A DNA stretch of 64,000 nt from NCBI GenBank assembly GCA_903789525.1, contig CAIFER010000001.1, forward strand, positions 186,001-250,000. Direction: 5' to 3'. Position 1 is the stretch's first letter; each line of letters starts with the position of its first letter. The stretch is from an uncultured Aeriscardovia sp. Its GTDB lineage: Bacteria; Actinomycetota; Actinomycetes; Actinomycetales; Bifidobacteriaceae. Positions 37,900 through 47,757 of the stretch are shown here, piece by piece. The position numbers and the translations under genes are program-made. The notes below the pieces were generated by a model. That model was not told where the DNA came from. It was given only the letters and a program-made list of their open reading frames with translations, and did no database searches.

Positions 37900-39252
37900 G
37901 TGAGCGAGACTGACGTGGACGCAGTTGATTCTCAGAAAAAGGGAATTAGCAACGAGGAGCTAAACGACCAAACCATCATCAAGGTTGTCGGCGTTGGTGG
38001 TGCTGGCGGAAATGCGATTAACCGCATGATTGAAGACCAGCTCAAGAATGTTGAGTTCATTGCCATCAATACAGATGCCAAGGACCTGATGCGCAGTAAT
38101 GCCGACATCAAGATTTCGTTGTCGGATAAGACGAGTCGAGGTCTTGGTGCAGGTGCCGATCCTGCAAAGGGCGAAAAGGCTGCGAAGGATCACGAGTCTG
38201 ATATCGAAGAGTCGCTCAAGGGCGCCGATATGGTCTTCGTGACGTGCGGCGAAGGTGGTGGCACTGGTACTGGTGCCAGCCCACTTGTTGCTCACATCGC
38301 ACGTTCCCTTGGTGCATTGACGATTGCTGTCGTCACACGTCCGTTCTCCTTTGAGGGTCCGCGTCGTGCAGAAGCTGCCACGCACGGCATTGAGGCGCTG
38401 CGTAAGGAAGTCGACGCACTCATCGTTATTCCGAATGATCGTCTTCTTCAGCTTGCTGATCAGAATATCTCGATCTTCGATGCGTTCAGGACTGCTGATG
38501 GTGCACTGATGTCCGGTGTTCAGGGCGTGACGGATCTCATCAGTGCACAGTCGTACATTCACGTTGATTTCAACGATGTCACCACCATTCTCAAGGGTGC
38601 AGGCACCGCGCTCTTCGGCATTGGTCAGGCTCGTGGGGAAGATCGTGCTACGCATGCAGCAGAAATCGCTATCAGCTCCCCGTTGCTGGAAGAGAGCATT
38701 GATGGTGCACAAGGCGTCCTTGTCAACGTTGCTGGCGCGAAGAACCTCACATTGCAAGAGGCGAATGATGCTGTCAGCTTGATCCGTAAGTCCATCAGCC
38801 CACAAGCGCAGATCATTTGGGGTCTCACACTCGACGATTCGTATGGCGACGATATGCGTGTCACCGTCATTGCAGCTGGTTTTGACCATCAGAAGGATCA
38901 CAAGAATGCTGACGGTCAAGAAGATTCTGGCAAGCTCATTGATACGCCAGATCAGCAACAGTCGTCTCAGACACCTGAATCGCAGACGGCTGCACTGCAC
39001 ACTTCGGATTCCGAAATCAGCTACTCGCCAGAGGTTCCATCGCTGAGCCCAGTTCATCTTGACTCTTCGCACCATGACGCAGCGGCTCACGAATCTTCTG
39101 CGCAGCCTGATTCGAATGCTCACGCACATCACTCTGCTCAGCCAGATCAGTCTGAGCAGTCGCAGAGCAAGCAAGCGGATCAGTCACACGACGAGTCGGA
39201 GGAAGACAGCACGGGGGATATTGATATTCCGCCATTTCTTCGTCAAGACTAA
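37900..39252 (+). CDS. ftsZ: Cell division protein FtsZ
   Basis: The protein has 450 aa from GTG 37900 after ACAGGAG. Tubulin-like GTPase: GVGGAGGNAINRM, nucleotide loop GGGTGTGASP (about 119-128), T7 loop HVDFNDV (about 221-227) in which the usual first Asn is His, and the C-terminal partner-binding peptide DIDIPPFLRQD. A ~100-residue Ser/Gln/His-rich linker joins core and tail. The gene is followed by sepF, yggT and divIVA, a typical actinobacterial division block without ftsA. Confidence 0.97.
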   Translation: MSETDVDAVDSQKKGISNEELNDQTIIKVVGVGGAGGNAINRMIEDQLKNVEFIAINTDAKDLMRSNADIKISLSDKTSRGLGAGADPAKGEKAAKDHESDIEESLKGADMVFVTCGEGGGTGTGASPLVAHIARSLGALTIAVVTRPFSFEGPRRAEAATHGIEALRKEVDALIVIPNDRLLQLADQNISIFDAFRTADGALMSGVQGVTDLISAQSYIHVDFNDVTTILKGAGTALFGIGQARGEDRATHAAEIAISSPLLEESIDGAQGVLVNVAGAKNLTLQEANDAVSLIRKSISPQAQIIWGLTLDDSYGDDMRVTVIAAGFDHQKDHKNADGQEDSGKLIDTPDQQQSSQTPESQTAALHTSDSEISYSPEVPSLSPVHLDSSHHDAAAHESSAQPDSNAHAHHSAQPDQSEQSQSKQADQSHDESEEDSTGDIDIPPFLRQD

Positions 39253-39301
39253 TGTCAATACTTTCGTTCAACGTCAATTACAGCAGTGAAGGAGAGAGCC
39301 G

Positions 39302-39811
39302 ATGGCAGGCATGCTGAAGAACATGAAAAATGCGATGTCGTATCTTGGCATGGCAGATGTCTCTGAGGCAGATGATCGCCGTACTCATCAGCGGGCTTCT
39401 CGTCCGAGCCGTCAAGAGGAAGAGGATCATACGAGTCGTGATTCGGTGCGGCAAGATTCACTCGATCAACCGCTGAATGATGATCCCGTTGATGAGCGTG
39501 AATCAGAGTATGAAGAGGAGTCAGAACCGCAGGCTCGTATCGTCACGATTCATCCGCAGTCATACAATGACGCGCAACAGATTGGGATTGCGATTCGTCA
39601 AGGCACTCCGGTCGTGTTGAATTTGACGGACCTGAGCGATGCTGTCGCATATCGTATTGTCGACTTTTCAGCTGGTGTTGTCTTTGGTCTGCGGGGAGCG
39701 ATTGAGCGCATCACACCGAAAGTGTTCCTCTTGAGCCCGTCGAATATCAGCATTTCTGTAGCACAGACGTCACGCCGGAATAATTCTGCAAATCTCTTCA
39801 ATGAGGACTAA
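39302..39811 (+). CDS. sepF: Cell division protein SepF
   Basis: The protein has 169 aa. An N-terminal amphipathic membrane-binding helix (MAGMLKNMKNAMSYLGM) is followed by a charged linker (about 25-75) and the SepF domain (ARIVTIHPQSYNDAQQIG, VVLNLTDLSDAVAYRIVDF). SepF is the FtsZ membrane anchor in Actinobacteria, which lack FtsA. It sits 49 bases after ftsZ; GAAGGAGAG precedes the start. Confidence 0.96.
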   Translation: MAGMLKNMKNAMSYLGMADVSEADDRRTHQRASRPSRQEEEDHTSRDSVRQDSLDQPLNDDPVDERESEYEEESEPQARIVTIHPQSYNDAQQIGIAIRQGTPVVLNLTDLSDAVAYRIVDFSAGVVFGLRGAIERITPKVFLLSPSNISISVAQTSRRNNSANLFNED

Positions 39812-39871
39812 TCCGAGGGCTCATTTTATTCGATTCACGCAGCTTCGCATCGGGTAGGAAGGAACGGGACA

Positions 39872-40186
39872 GTGGTCGTCCTTCTTTTGCAAGCCATCCG
39901 GGCAATCGTCAATATCCTGTTTGACGCCTATATTGCGGTTCTTTTCATTCGTATGATCGTCGATTGGGTTATTGTCCTGTCCAGACGTGCTCCTCACGGT
40001 GTATGGGGTGGCATCGTTCGCGTCATTTATCAGTTGACTGAGCCGCCACTTGCATGGTTACGACGGTATATCAAGCCGATTCCACTGGGCGCAGTGAGTC
40101 TTGATGTCGGATATCTCGTTCTCTGGTTTGCTGTCGGATTCCTTCAGTGGCTTTTCAATTTTCTTTTCGGCTTACTCATCGGCTGA
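39872..40186 (+). CDS. YggT-family membrane protein
   Basis: The protein has 104 aa from GTG 39872 after GGAAGGAA. Two hydrophobic segments (about 3-33 and 72-100) flank a basic loop with the family pattern TEPPLAWLRRYIKPIP. YggT proteins sit between sepF and divIVA in many Gram-positives and are thought to link to division or osmotic response. The function is not firmly known. Confidence 0.9.
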   Translation: MVVLLLQAIRAIVNILFDAYIAVLFIRMIVDWVIVLSRRAPHGVWGGIVRVIYQLTEPPLAWLRRYIKPIPLGAVSLDVGYLVLWFAVGFLQWLFNFLFGLLIG

Positions 40187-40422
40187 GTGCAGTTGAGTGT
40201 GGTCAAGTACGGCTGAATGGACCCGTGTTGAGTATTCCCGTACGCCTTATTAGTACAATAAGCAGTAGGCGAGGTTCTCAGCTGGCCTCACGTCAGCCCT
40301 GAGCCGTGATAATGTTAAAAACATGAGGCTTCTTCTGCCTTCCGTGAGCCTGCGATGCGGTAGGTTGCTGTAGTCGGGCGGAACGAAACCATGCTGTGCA
40401 CGCGAGAGAAAGTGGTACGCAT
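40187..40422. other. Intergenic region before divIVA
   Basis: This 236-base stretch has no gene I can support. It begins with several TGA-containing blocks after the yggT stop (GCTGAGTGCAG, TTGAGTGTGG, GCTGAATGG). TTGAGT at 40228 and TACAAT at 40254 could be a promoter for divIVA, but the spacing (20) is long. Confidence 0.3.
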
Positions 40423-41832
40423 ATGGCATTGCTGACACCGAATGACATCAGGAGCCATCGCTTCAATACAACACGTTTTCGTGAAGGCTACGATATTGAC
40501 GAGGTCGATGCCTTTCTTGATGAGGTAACCCAGACTGTTGACGCTCTCAGTCAGAATGCCTTGGGTGGCGGCAGCACGCAAGCGCTCGGGAAAGATACCG
40601 CAGAACTCAATCGCAAGCTCAGCCAACTCAGCGATGAGAACGCACGTCTCAATCAGCAATTGCGTGAAGCCCGCGAACAAGCTCAGCAGCTGCAAGAAAA
40701 GGGTGGCTCAAGCAAAGAGCTGGAAGAAGCTCGTGCGCAGATCACTCAGCTCACACAGCAGCGTTCCGAGTTGCAAGACCAGGTCAAGCAGCTCAACACG
40801 CAAGTTTCTCAGCTCAACGATCAGCTTGATCAATTGACGCAACAGGCTGCAAAGGGCACGTACGGTGTTCAGCAGCTCAATTCGCAGATTTCTACTTTGC
40901 GTCGTCAACTGGAGCAAGCTAATTCTGATCGTCAGGCATTGAAGTCCCGTAACGAGGATCTTGCTCACCAGCTCGAAGTTGCCCAAAATGCTGTCAAGTC
41001 GTCAGATGACAACAGCAAGGCGTTGGATGCACTTCGTCATGATGAGAGCCAAGAACGCGAGCAAGTCGCACAATTGCGTCAACAACTTTCGGAATCTCAT
41101 CAGCGTGAGGAGAGCTTGCGTCAGCAAGTTGCCAAGATGGAGCCATCAACTGAAACAGGTTCTTTGGAGAAGATTAGCAAGGCCGGTAGCTCTGCGCAGT
41201 CTGAGCCAGAGAAGGCCACGGCAATGCTCGCTCTGGCAATGCAGCTTCATGATCAGTATGTCGATAAGGGCAAGGCACAGAATGCTCAGCTCATCGCAGA
41301 AGGTCAGACGATTCGCAAGAACTTGATCGATGAAGGTCAGCGTAAGCACGACGAAGTCATCGCTCAAGCAGATGAGTACTCGAAGAAGACGCATGACAGT
41401 GCAGATCAGTACTCGCAGCAAGTCCATGAAGATGCTGATTCGTATGCATCACGCGTTCGCCAGCAAGCTGATCAAGAAGTCAGCCAAAAGAAGCAGGACG
41501 CTCAAAAGTACGTTGCTGGAATTCGGTCTGACGCTCAGGCATATGATTCGAAGACTCGTACCGACGCTGATAATTACGCGAAGTCTGTGAAGGCAAAGCT
41601 GATGAAGGATACCACCGTCATCGAAGGTAACATCACCAGCTTAAAGAAGTTCGAGAATGAGTATCGCACACGTCTGACGGACTTCCTGAATCAGCTCATC
41701 AAACAAGTTTCGGCAACGAACAATTACTCCGATCAGGCAACGTCCGGAGCTCTTCAATCCGTCAGCGATCACAGTGCTGAAGGTGCTGACACCGACAACG
41801 GCGGTGACAGCGAAAACGCCGATAACAAGTGA
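40423..41832 (+). CDS. divIVA: DivIVA/Wag31 polar growth protein
   Basis: The protein has 469 aa from ATG 40423 (MALLTPNDIRSHRF, the conserved start). Membrane-binding DivIVA domain in the first 50 residues (REGYDIDEVDAFLDEV), then a long Gln/Leu/Glu coiled coil with heptads to about residue 240, then a second Lys/Gln/Asp coiled segment. In Actinobacteria DivIVA marks growing poles and organises wall synthesis. It is longer than mycobacterial Wag31 (~260 aa), mainly through the coiled coil. Confidence 0.95.
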   Translation: MALLTPNDIRSHRFNTTRFREGYDIDEVDAFLDEVTQTVDALSQNALGGGSTQALGKDTAELNRKLSQLSDENARLNQQLREAREQAQQLQEKGGSSKELEEARAQITQLTQQRSELQDQVKQLNTQVSQLNDQLDQLTQQAAKGTYGVQQLNSQISTLRRQLEQANSDRQALKSRNEDLAHQLEVAQNAVKSSDDNSKALDALRHDESQEREQVAQLRQQLSESHQREESLRQQVAKMEPSTETGSLEKISKAGSSAQSEPEKATAMLALAMQLHDQYVDKGKAQNAQLIAEGQTIRKNLIDEGQRKHDEVIAQADEYSKKTHDSADQYSQQVHEDADSYASRVRQQADQEVSQKKQDAQKYVAGIRSDAQAYDSKTRTDADNYAKSVKAKLMKDTTVIEGNITSLKKFENEYRTRLTDFLNQLIKQVSATNNYSDQATSGALQSVSDHSAEGADTDNGGDSENADNK

Positions 41833-41852
41833 GTTTCGCGGCGGTGAAAGCA

Positions 41853-42389
41853 ATGAATCATAGTGAGAAGCGGGAGAATCAGCAGAATGGTTCCCCCGCT
41901 TTCTCGTCTCTCTGGATCTTTTGGGCGGTCGGTCTTCCACTCATAGCCGTCGATCAGCTCACAAAATGGTGGGCACGCACAGCGCTCGCCGGTGGCACAA
42001 CGGTGCGGATCATCCCACATGTTGTGCAATTCCGTCTTCTTTTTAATCACGGCGCAACGCTTGGTTTTGCATCAGGAAAAACAAGTTTGATTGCACTGTT
42101 TGCGCTTATTGTCAGCATCGGATTAGTGATCGCATCGGTGAAAACACACAGCCGTGTATGGCAAGTCGCACTTGGCATCGGGTTCGCGGGGGCTGTTGGA
42201 AATCTCATTGATCGCATCGTATGGGCACCCCATTTTCTCGATGGTCCAGTGACCGACTTTATTGATTACGGCTGGTCTGTCGGTAATATTGCTGACATAT
42301 TCCTCGATATTGCAGTCGTGATGATCGTGATTCTTCTGTTCTCGTCAGTTTCGTTTTCTGGTACAGCGAAAGGCGATGAGGAGAAGTGA
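41853..42389 (+). CDS. lspA: Lipoprotein signal peptidase
   Basis: The protein has 178 aa from ATG 41853; a GTG at 41829 that overlaps the divIVA stop is also possible. Four membrane helices. Catalytic aspartates lie in GNLIDRI and NIADIFLD, and the FNHGATLGF segment matches the family. LspA cleaves the signal peptide of prolipoproteins after diacylglyceryl transfer. It is followed by rluD with a GTGA overlap. Confidence 0.95.
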   Translation: MNHSEKRENQQNGSPAFSSLWIFWAVGLPLIAVDQLTKWWARTALAGGTTVRIIPHVVQFRLLFNHGATLGFASGKTSLIALFALIVSIGLVIASVKTHSRVWQVALGIGFAGAVGNLIDRIVWAPHFLDGPVTDFIDYGWSVGNIADIFLDIAVVMIVILLFSSVSFSGTAKGDEEK

Positions 42390-43336
42390 GCGAAAAGATT
42401 ATGCCAGTTCCTGACGGTCTTTTTGGCACACGTCTCGATATCGCTGTTTCTCGTATGCTGGGAGTCTCACGCAGCAAGGCAGACGATCTCATTGCAGTAG
42501 GACAGGTACAGATTGCTGGACGGCGAAGCACGAAGTCAAGTCGCTTGTTACCAGAGGATTTACTGAGCCTCAATATTCATGAGCACAAAGTGTCGCCAGA
42601 GCCACCGGCTCATGAAATGGGAATTTTGTACGAAGACGAAGACGTGGTCGTCGTTGACAAGCCAGTCGGTGTGGCTGCGCATCCTTCCGCTGGTTGGACG
42701 GGTCCTACTGTGCTCGGTAGTCTCTTGCAGCGAGGGGTCCACATTACGCGACTGGGGGCATCTCAGCGGCGCGGAATTGTCTCACGTCTTGATGTGGGAA
42801 CGTCCGGTGTCATGCTCGTGTGCAAGTCTGACCTCGCATATATTGAAATGCGTCGTCAGTTTGCTCATCACGAAGTCAAGAAAATTTACGAGGCTATCTG
42901 CCAGGGCAATCTGAAAGAAGACAAGGCAACGATCGAGGCTCCCATTGCGCGAGAACATGGAGCCACTTTTCGCTTTACTGTCTCAGCAATCGGTAAAGAA
43001 GCAATCACGCACTACGACGTTCTGGAGCGTTTTGGTCGAGCAACACATGTGCGTGTCAATCTCGAGACTGGTCGAACGCATCAAATTCGCGTTCATTTCA
43101 GCTCAATCGGCCATCCACTCGTGGGAGATCCGCTGTACGGAGCAAATCCGGTGTTGTCAGCACACCTTGGTCTCAAACGCCAATGGTTGCAAGCAATGAG
43201 TTTGACGTTTAAGCATCCACGTACTCACGTGTGGGTAACGGTCACATCGCATTATCCTGCTGATTTGGCACACGCACTTGATCAACTGCGGGAAGATAGC
43301 AAACAGCGAATGTCTTCGGGGTCTTCGAGCAGGTAA
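42386..43336 (+). CDS. rluD: RluD-family pseudouridine synthase
   Basis: The protein has 316 aa from GTG 42386, which follows GAGGAG and overlaps the lspA stop. S4 RNA-binding domain in the first ~60 residues (RLDIAVSRMLGVSRSKADDLI), then the synthase domain with catalytic motif SRLDVGTSGVM; the canonical HRLD histidine is Ser here, while the catalytic Asp is kept. LETGRTHQIRVH is also present. The family modifies 23S rRNA uridines. The lspA-rluD pair is a common arrangement. Confidence 0.93.
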   Translation: MSEKIMPVPDGLFGTRLDIAVSRMLGVSRSKADDLIAVGQVQIAGRRSTKSSRLLPEDLLSLNIHEHKVSPEPPAHEMGILYEDEDVVVVDKPVGVAAHPSAGWTGPTVLGSLLQRGVHITRLGASQRRGIVSRLDVGTSGVMLVCKSDLAYIEMRRQFAHHEVKKIYEAICQGNLKEDKATIEAPIAREHGATFRFTVSAIGKEAITHYDVLERFGRATHVRVNLETGRTHQIRVHFSSIGHPLVGDPLYGANPVLSAHLGLKRQWLQAMSLTFKHPRTHVWVTVTSHYPADLAHALDQLREDSKQRMSSGSSSR

Positions 43337-43393
43337 AATTGCTGAACCTTACTGAGGGTAAAACAGTTGGGGAGCCGCGATACATTAGAAAAC

Positions 43394-46300
43394 ATGTCTG
43401 CACGCGGGAATTTTGTTCATCTGCATAATCACACGCATTATTCCATGCTGGATGGTGCCTCGAAGATTCCAGATTTGGTTGCTCGCGTCAAGGAACTCGG
43501 TCAGCCTGCTGTTGGCATCACGGATCACGGGAATATGCATGGCGCATATGAAATGTGGCGTACGTGTGTCGATCAAGGCGTGAAGCCAATTATTGGCATT
43601 GAGGCGTATGTCACACCAGGCACTGCACGGCAAGACAAGACTCGTGTGCATTGGGGCACGCAAGAGCAGATTGCTGCTGGTGATGATGTTTCCGGTGGCG
43701 GAGCTATTACGCACATGACATTGTGGGCGGAAAACGATACAGGTCTGCGCAATCTCATGAAAGCCAGTTCGGTGGCCAGCCTCGAGGGCAGATTCGGCAA
43801 GTGGCCGCGTATGGATCAAGAGGTTCTCGAAAAGTACCACGAGGGAGTTATTGCTGCATCCGGATGCCCTTCATCCATTATTCAGACGCGTTTACGACTT
43901 GGCCAGTATGACGAGGCTCTCAAATGGGCTGAAACGTTGCAGGATATCTTCGGCAAAGAGAATTTCTACATTGAGCTCATGAATCATGGGCTGGAGATCG
44001 AAAAGCGTGTGATCCCAGATCTGCTTAAGATCGCCAAGACTATCGGAGCACCGCTCGTTGCCACGAACGATTCTCATTACGTGCGCGAGGAAGATGCTGA
44101 AGCACAGGATTCGCTGTTGTGCATCAATTCTGGTGCGCGTCTTGATGATCCGGATCGCTTCAAGTTCGATGGATCAGGTTATTACATCAAGTCTGCCGAA
44201 GAAATGCGTGATCTCTTCTCCGATTTCCCCGATGCGTGCGATAACACGTTGGAGATCGCTGAACGGTGCAACGTCATGTTCGATGATCATGAAGATGGCG
44301 CGTATATGCCGAAGTTTAATTGCCCGAAGGGCTGGGATGAGACGTCGCTCTTCCTACATAACGTGCAGAAGGGTTTGGAATGGCGTTTCCCCAAGGGTGT
44401 GCCGGCGAAGGTGAGTGCGCAGGCGGATTACGAGTGCGGTGTGATCTGCCAAATGCAGTTCCCAGGCTATTTCTTGGTCGTCTCCGATTACGTTAATTGG
44501 GCAAAACAGCACGGCATTCAGGTTGGTCCAGGTCGTGGTTCTGCAGGTGGCGCTGTCGTCACGTACGCGCTCGGAATTACAGAAATTGACCCAATGAAGC
44601 ACGGCCTGATCTTCGAACGATTCCTCAACCCAGAGCGTGTCTCTCTGCCTGATATCGATATTGATTTCGACCCGGTCGGACGTATGAAAGTGCTGCAACA
44701 TGTTTCCGACACGTACGGGACGCCATCAGTTGCGCAGTGCACGACGTACGGCACCATCAAGACGAAACAGGCTCTTAAAGATGCTTCGCGCATTATGGGG
44801 TACGAGTTTGCGATGGGTGAGCGGCTCACGAAGGCACTCCCGAGCGGTAAAAACGGGAAGGATCCTAGCCTGAAAGAGCTTTTTGACCCGAAGTCGAAGC
44901 ATTATGCGGAAGGTGCGCCATTCCGTCAGCTGTGTGAGAAGGATCCGGACGCCAAGGCGATCGTGCATCGGGCGATGGGTATTGAAGGACTGATTCGCCA
45001 AACCGGCGTGCATGCGTGTGCCACTATTATGGCGGATATCTCAATCACCGACATTTCCCCGCTCATGGAACGCACGGATGGGACGATCACCACTGTCTTT
45101 GAGTACCACACGTGCGAAACGCTCGGACTTGTCAAGAACGATTTCCTCGGCCTGTCCAATCTCACGACGATCCACGACACGTTGGCAAATATCCGTGCGA
45201 ACAAGCATGAGGATCTGAAAATCGAGTCTGTTCCGCTCGATGATAAAGCGACATATCAGCTTCTGGCAGCAGGGGATACGCTCGGCGTCTTCCAGCTCGA
45301 TTCAGATGGCATGCGCTCGCTGCTGCGGCAACTCAAGCCAACGAGCTTCAACGATGTGTCCGCACTCATTGCGTTGTACCGACCTGGCCCAATGGATATG
45401 AATTCGCACATCAATTATGCGAAGCGCAAGAACGGCTTACAGAAGATCACGCCAATCAATCCAGAAGTCGCTAAACCGCTCGCTCCAGTGCTCGATGAGA
45501 CGTATGGCTTGATTGTCTACCAGGAGCAGGTGCAGTCGGCGGCGCGTATCTTGGCAGGCTACTCGTTGGGCGAAGCTGATGTGCTGCGGCGTGCAATGGG
45601 TAAAAAGAAGCCAGAAGTGCTGGCGCACGAGAAGGTCCCGTTCTTTAAGGGCATGCAAGAGCACGGGTATTCGCAAAAAGCCGCGCAAGATGTGTGGGAC
45701 GTGCTCGTTCCTTTCGCGGGCTACGCATTTAATAAAGCACATTCGAGCTGTTATGGCTTGATTTCATACTGGACCGCATATCTGAAAGCGCATTATCCAG
45801 TCGAGTTTATGGCTGCTTTGCTTCAAGGCGAGCGGACGAACAAGGATAAGACTGCTATTTATTTGGCCGAAGCACGGCGTATGGGGATTAAAATTCTTCC
45901 GCCGGACGTCAACGAATCTGTAAGTGCGTACTCCGCAGTTGGCAAGATTGTGCGCTTTGGCCTTGGTGCAGTGCGTAACGTGGGCGAAAAGGTCGTCGAC
46001 GGCATTATCGATGGCAGAAAGTCGGGCTCGTATAAGGACTTCCTCGATTTCATTCGCCGTGTGCCGTTGGAAGTGCTCAACAAGCGTGCGATCGAAGCTC
46101 TGATTAAAGGCGGTGCGTTCGATTCGATTTCGCCGAACCGTCATGCGCTATTTATGATCTTCGAATCGGCGATTGACCAGGTCGTTCCTCTGCGTCGTAA
46201 AGAGGCAGAAGGGCAGTTCGATCTGTTTGCCGACCCGTCGACTGGCCGATCAAATGCGCTGGGCGATGCCACGATCGTCATCCCCAACGTTCCAGAATGG

Positions 46301-47002
46301 GATAAAAAGACGAAGCTGAACTTTGAGCGTCAAATGCTCGGTCTGTATGTCTCAGATCACCCGCTTTCGGGAATGAGCTCGATCCTGTCAGGCTTGCGGG
46401 ACATGTCGATTGCCGAACTCATCAATCGTGCTCCGCACATGCCTGATCGCACTACCGTCACATTGTGCGGAATGGTGACGAATGTGGACCGTCGCATTTC
46501 CAAGAACGGCAATCCATGGGCGCTCGTCACAATCGAGGATATGGAGTCGAGTGTCGAATGTCTCTTCTTCGGCCGCGTGTATCAAGAGCATGCGCAAGAA
46601 CTGAAGATCGATGAGATCATTCAGATTCAAGGTCAGCCGGATGTCCGCGATGAATCTATCGACATGCGTGTGATGGACATGACAGTTCCAACGATTCGGA
46701 CAGGGGATGCTCGTCCGCTGGAAATCTATGTCACGCCTGCTCAGCTCAGTGCGCCGTCTGTCAAACGTCTTGAGAGCGCACTGAGACAGTTTCCTGGTGT
46801 GTCGCAAGTCTTCCTCATGATTGTGCGGTCCGATGGATCAATCATCAAGCTGACGTGTGGCGACCAATTCCGTGTCAATCGCGACACATCTCTCTTCGCT
46901 GAGCTGAAGACGATCTTCGGAGTCCGGTGTGTACGCGAAAAGCCAGCACATAAGCTGTCCAACGATATGAATTTCGCAGGTCGTGCGCCTGTACGAGCAT
47001 AA
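43394..47002 (+). CDS. dnaE: DNA polymerase III alpha subunit (DnaE)
   Basis: The protein has 1202 aa from ATG 43394 (MSARGNFVHLHNHTHYS). A TTG nine codons upstream is also in frame. PHP domain at the N-terminus (HLHNHTHYS, GITDHGNMHG), polymerase palm with catalytic PDIDIDFD at about residues 418-425, then GYSLGEADVLRRAMGKK, a helix-hairpin-helix region, and a C-terminal OB fold (VTLCGMVTNVDRR). It is the replicative polymerase. No strong ribosome site directly precedes the start, unlike its neighbours. Confidence 0.97.
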   Translation: MSARGNFVHLHNHTHYSMLDGASKIPDLVARVKELGQPAVGITDHGNMHGAYEMWRTCVDQGVKPIIGIEAYVTPGTARQDKTRVHWGTQEQIAAGDDVSGGGAITHMTLWAENDTGLRNLMKASSVASLEGRFGKWPRMDQEVLEKYHEGVIAASGCPSSIIQTRLRLGQYDEALKWAETLQDIFGKENFYIELMNHGLEIEKRVIPDLLKIAKTIGAPLVATNDSHYVREEDAEAQDSLLCINSGARLDDPDRFKFDGSGYYIKSAEEMRDLFSDFPDACDNTLEIAERCNVMFDDHEDGAYMPKFNCPKGWDETSLFLHNVQKGLEWRFPKGVPAKVSAQADYECGVICQMQFPGYFLVVSDYVNWAKQHGIQVGPGRGSAGGAVVTYALGITEIDPMKHGLIFERFLNPERVSLPDIDIDFDPVGRMKVLQHVSDTYGTPSVAQCTTYGTIKTKQALKDASRIMGYEFAMGERLTKALPSGKNGKDPSLKELFDPKSKHYAEGAPFRQLCEKDPDAKAIVHRAMGIEGLIRQTGVHACATIMADISITDISPLMERTDGTITTVFEYHTCETLGLVKNDFLGLSNLTTIHDTLANIRANKHEDLKIESVPLDDKATYQLLAAGDTLGVFQLDSDGMRSLLRQLKPTSFNDVSALIALYRPGPMDMNSHINYAKRKNGLQKITPINPEVAKPLAPVLDETYGLIVYQEQVQSAARILAGYSLGEADVLRRAMGKKKPEVLAHEKVPFFKGMQEHGYSQKAAQDVWDVLVPFAGYAFNKAHSSCYGLISYWTAYLKAHYPVEFMAALLQGERTNKDKTAIYLAEARRMGIKILPPDVNESVSAYSAVGKIVRFGLGAVRNVGEKVVDGIIDGRKSGSYKDFLDFIRRVPLEVLNKRAIEALIKGGAFDSISPNRHALFMIFESAIDQVVPLRRKEAEGQFDLFADPSTGRSNALGDATIVIPNVPEWDKKTKLNFERQMLGLYVSDHPLSGMSSILSGLRDMSIAELINRAPHMPDRTTVTLCGMVTNVDRRISKNGNPWALVTIEDMESSVECLFFGRVYQEHAQELKIDEIIQIQGQPDVRDESIDMRVMDMTVPTIRTGDARPLEIYVTPAQLSAPSVKRLESALRQFPGVSQVFLMIVRSDGSIIKLTCGDQFRVNRDTSLFAELKTIFGVRCVREKPAHKLSNDMNFAGRAPVRA

Positions 47003-47043
47003 AAAGTAAACGTGTCCAGCGCGTGGAATGGAAGAGGAAACCC

Positions 47044-47757
47044 ATGAGCGAAGCAAACTCCGAGGAGCCACGGAAGCACAACGACGGTGACCACTTGAGT
47101 GACGAAGAGGTCAATCGTGCGCTCAAAGGCTATGAGCACGAATTCGACGAGATGGATGCTTTTGACGAGCAGCTTGAAGGTATTCTCGGAGAACGTGCTA
47201 AGTCGGCCGTTATTCTCACCCCATTGCGCTCACAGCGCTTACTGGCAGCCTTTTGTGCATTGTGCGGGATCCATGCTGATTGTGTTGGCGGTCAGGATGG
47301 AGCGGTTGCACTTTTGACGCAATTGGATGGGCAAGCTCCTGAACATGCGGCTGCATCACTGTCGCATCTTATTTCCGGTTTTTCAGTCATCCTCATCGTC
47401 AACCGCGCAGATAAGCTCGTCGCCAAGCCGTGGATTGATGGGAAGTCCGGGCAGAAGGTTCCACCTCCTGTCGTATTGGCGCAGGAGCCGCCGTTTGTGG
47501 AAGATTATCTCATCGGTGTCGAGGGTCGGAAGTCCATTCATTTACAACAAAATGGGATTCTCTCCAAGGGAATCACGCATGATCAGGCGTCCCAGATTGT
47601 TTTGGAGGAGACGAAGCAGATTCGTCCACATCACGGCTTCCACCCATTTGAGCATCTGAAGCATCGTCACGATGAGAAGCGAGGAAAGAACGATCGAGAC
47701 CATAACGCCGCCGGTGAGCAACACGGCGATTCGAGTGATCCCAGCGCCAGCGACTGA
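47044..47757 (+). CDS. Hypothetical protein, unknown family
   Basis: The protein has 237 aa from ATG 47044 after GGAAGAGGAAA. An acidic N-terminus (EEVNRALKGYEHEFDEMDAF, about 20-40) leads into a compact alpha/beta core (AVILTPLRSQRLLAAFCALCGI, FSVILIVNRADKL). The C-terminal ~50 residues are very rich in His, Lys, Asp and Glu. It has no signal peptide. It follows dnaE by 41 bases. I do not recognise a family; NRADKL looks superficially like a GTPase NKxD but no P-loop is present. Confidence 0.7.
   Translation: MSEANSEEPRKHNDGDHLSDEEVNRALKGYEHEFDEMDAFDEQLEGILGERAKSAVILTPLRSQRLLAAFCALCGIHADCVGGQDGAVALLTQLDGQAPEHAAASLSHLISGFSVILIVNRADKLVAKPWIDGKSGQKVPPPVVLAQEPPFVEDYLIGVEGRKSIHLQQNGILSKGITHDQASQIVLEETKQIRPHHGFHPFEHLKHRHDEKRGKNDRDHNAAGEQHGDSSDPSASD

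Noticed and set aside
37960-39174. Minus-strand frame of 404 codons opposite ftsZ
   Set aside because: Antisense shadow of ftsZ. The translation is rich in Arg/Cys and Leu with no recognisable domain.
47390-47420. NRADKL in the 47-kb protein as a GTPase G4 motif
   Set aside because: No P-loop or G3 motif is present in the protein, so a GTPase call is not supported.
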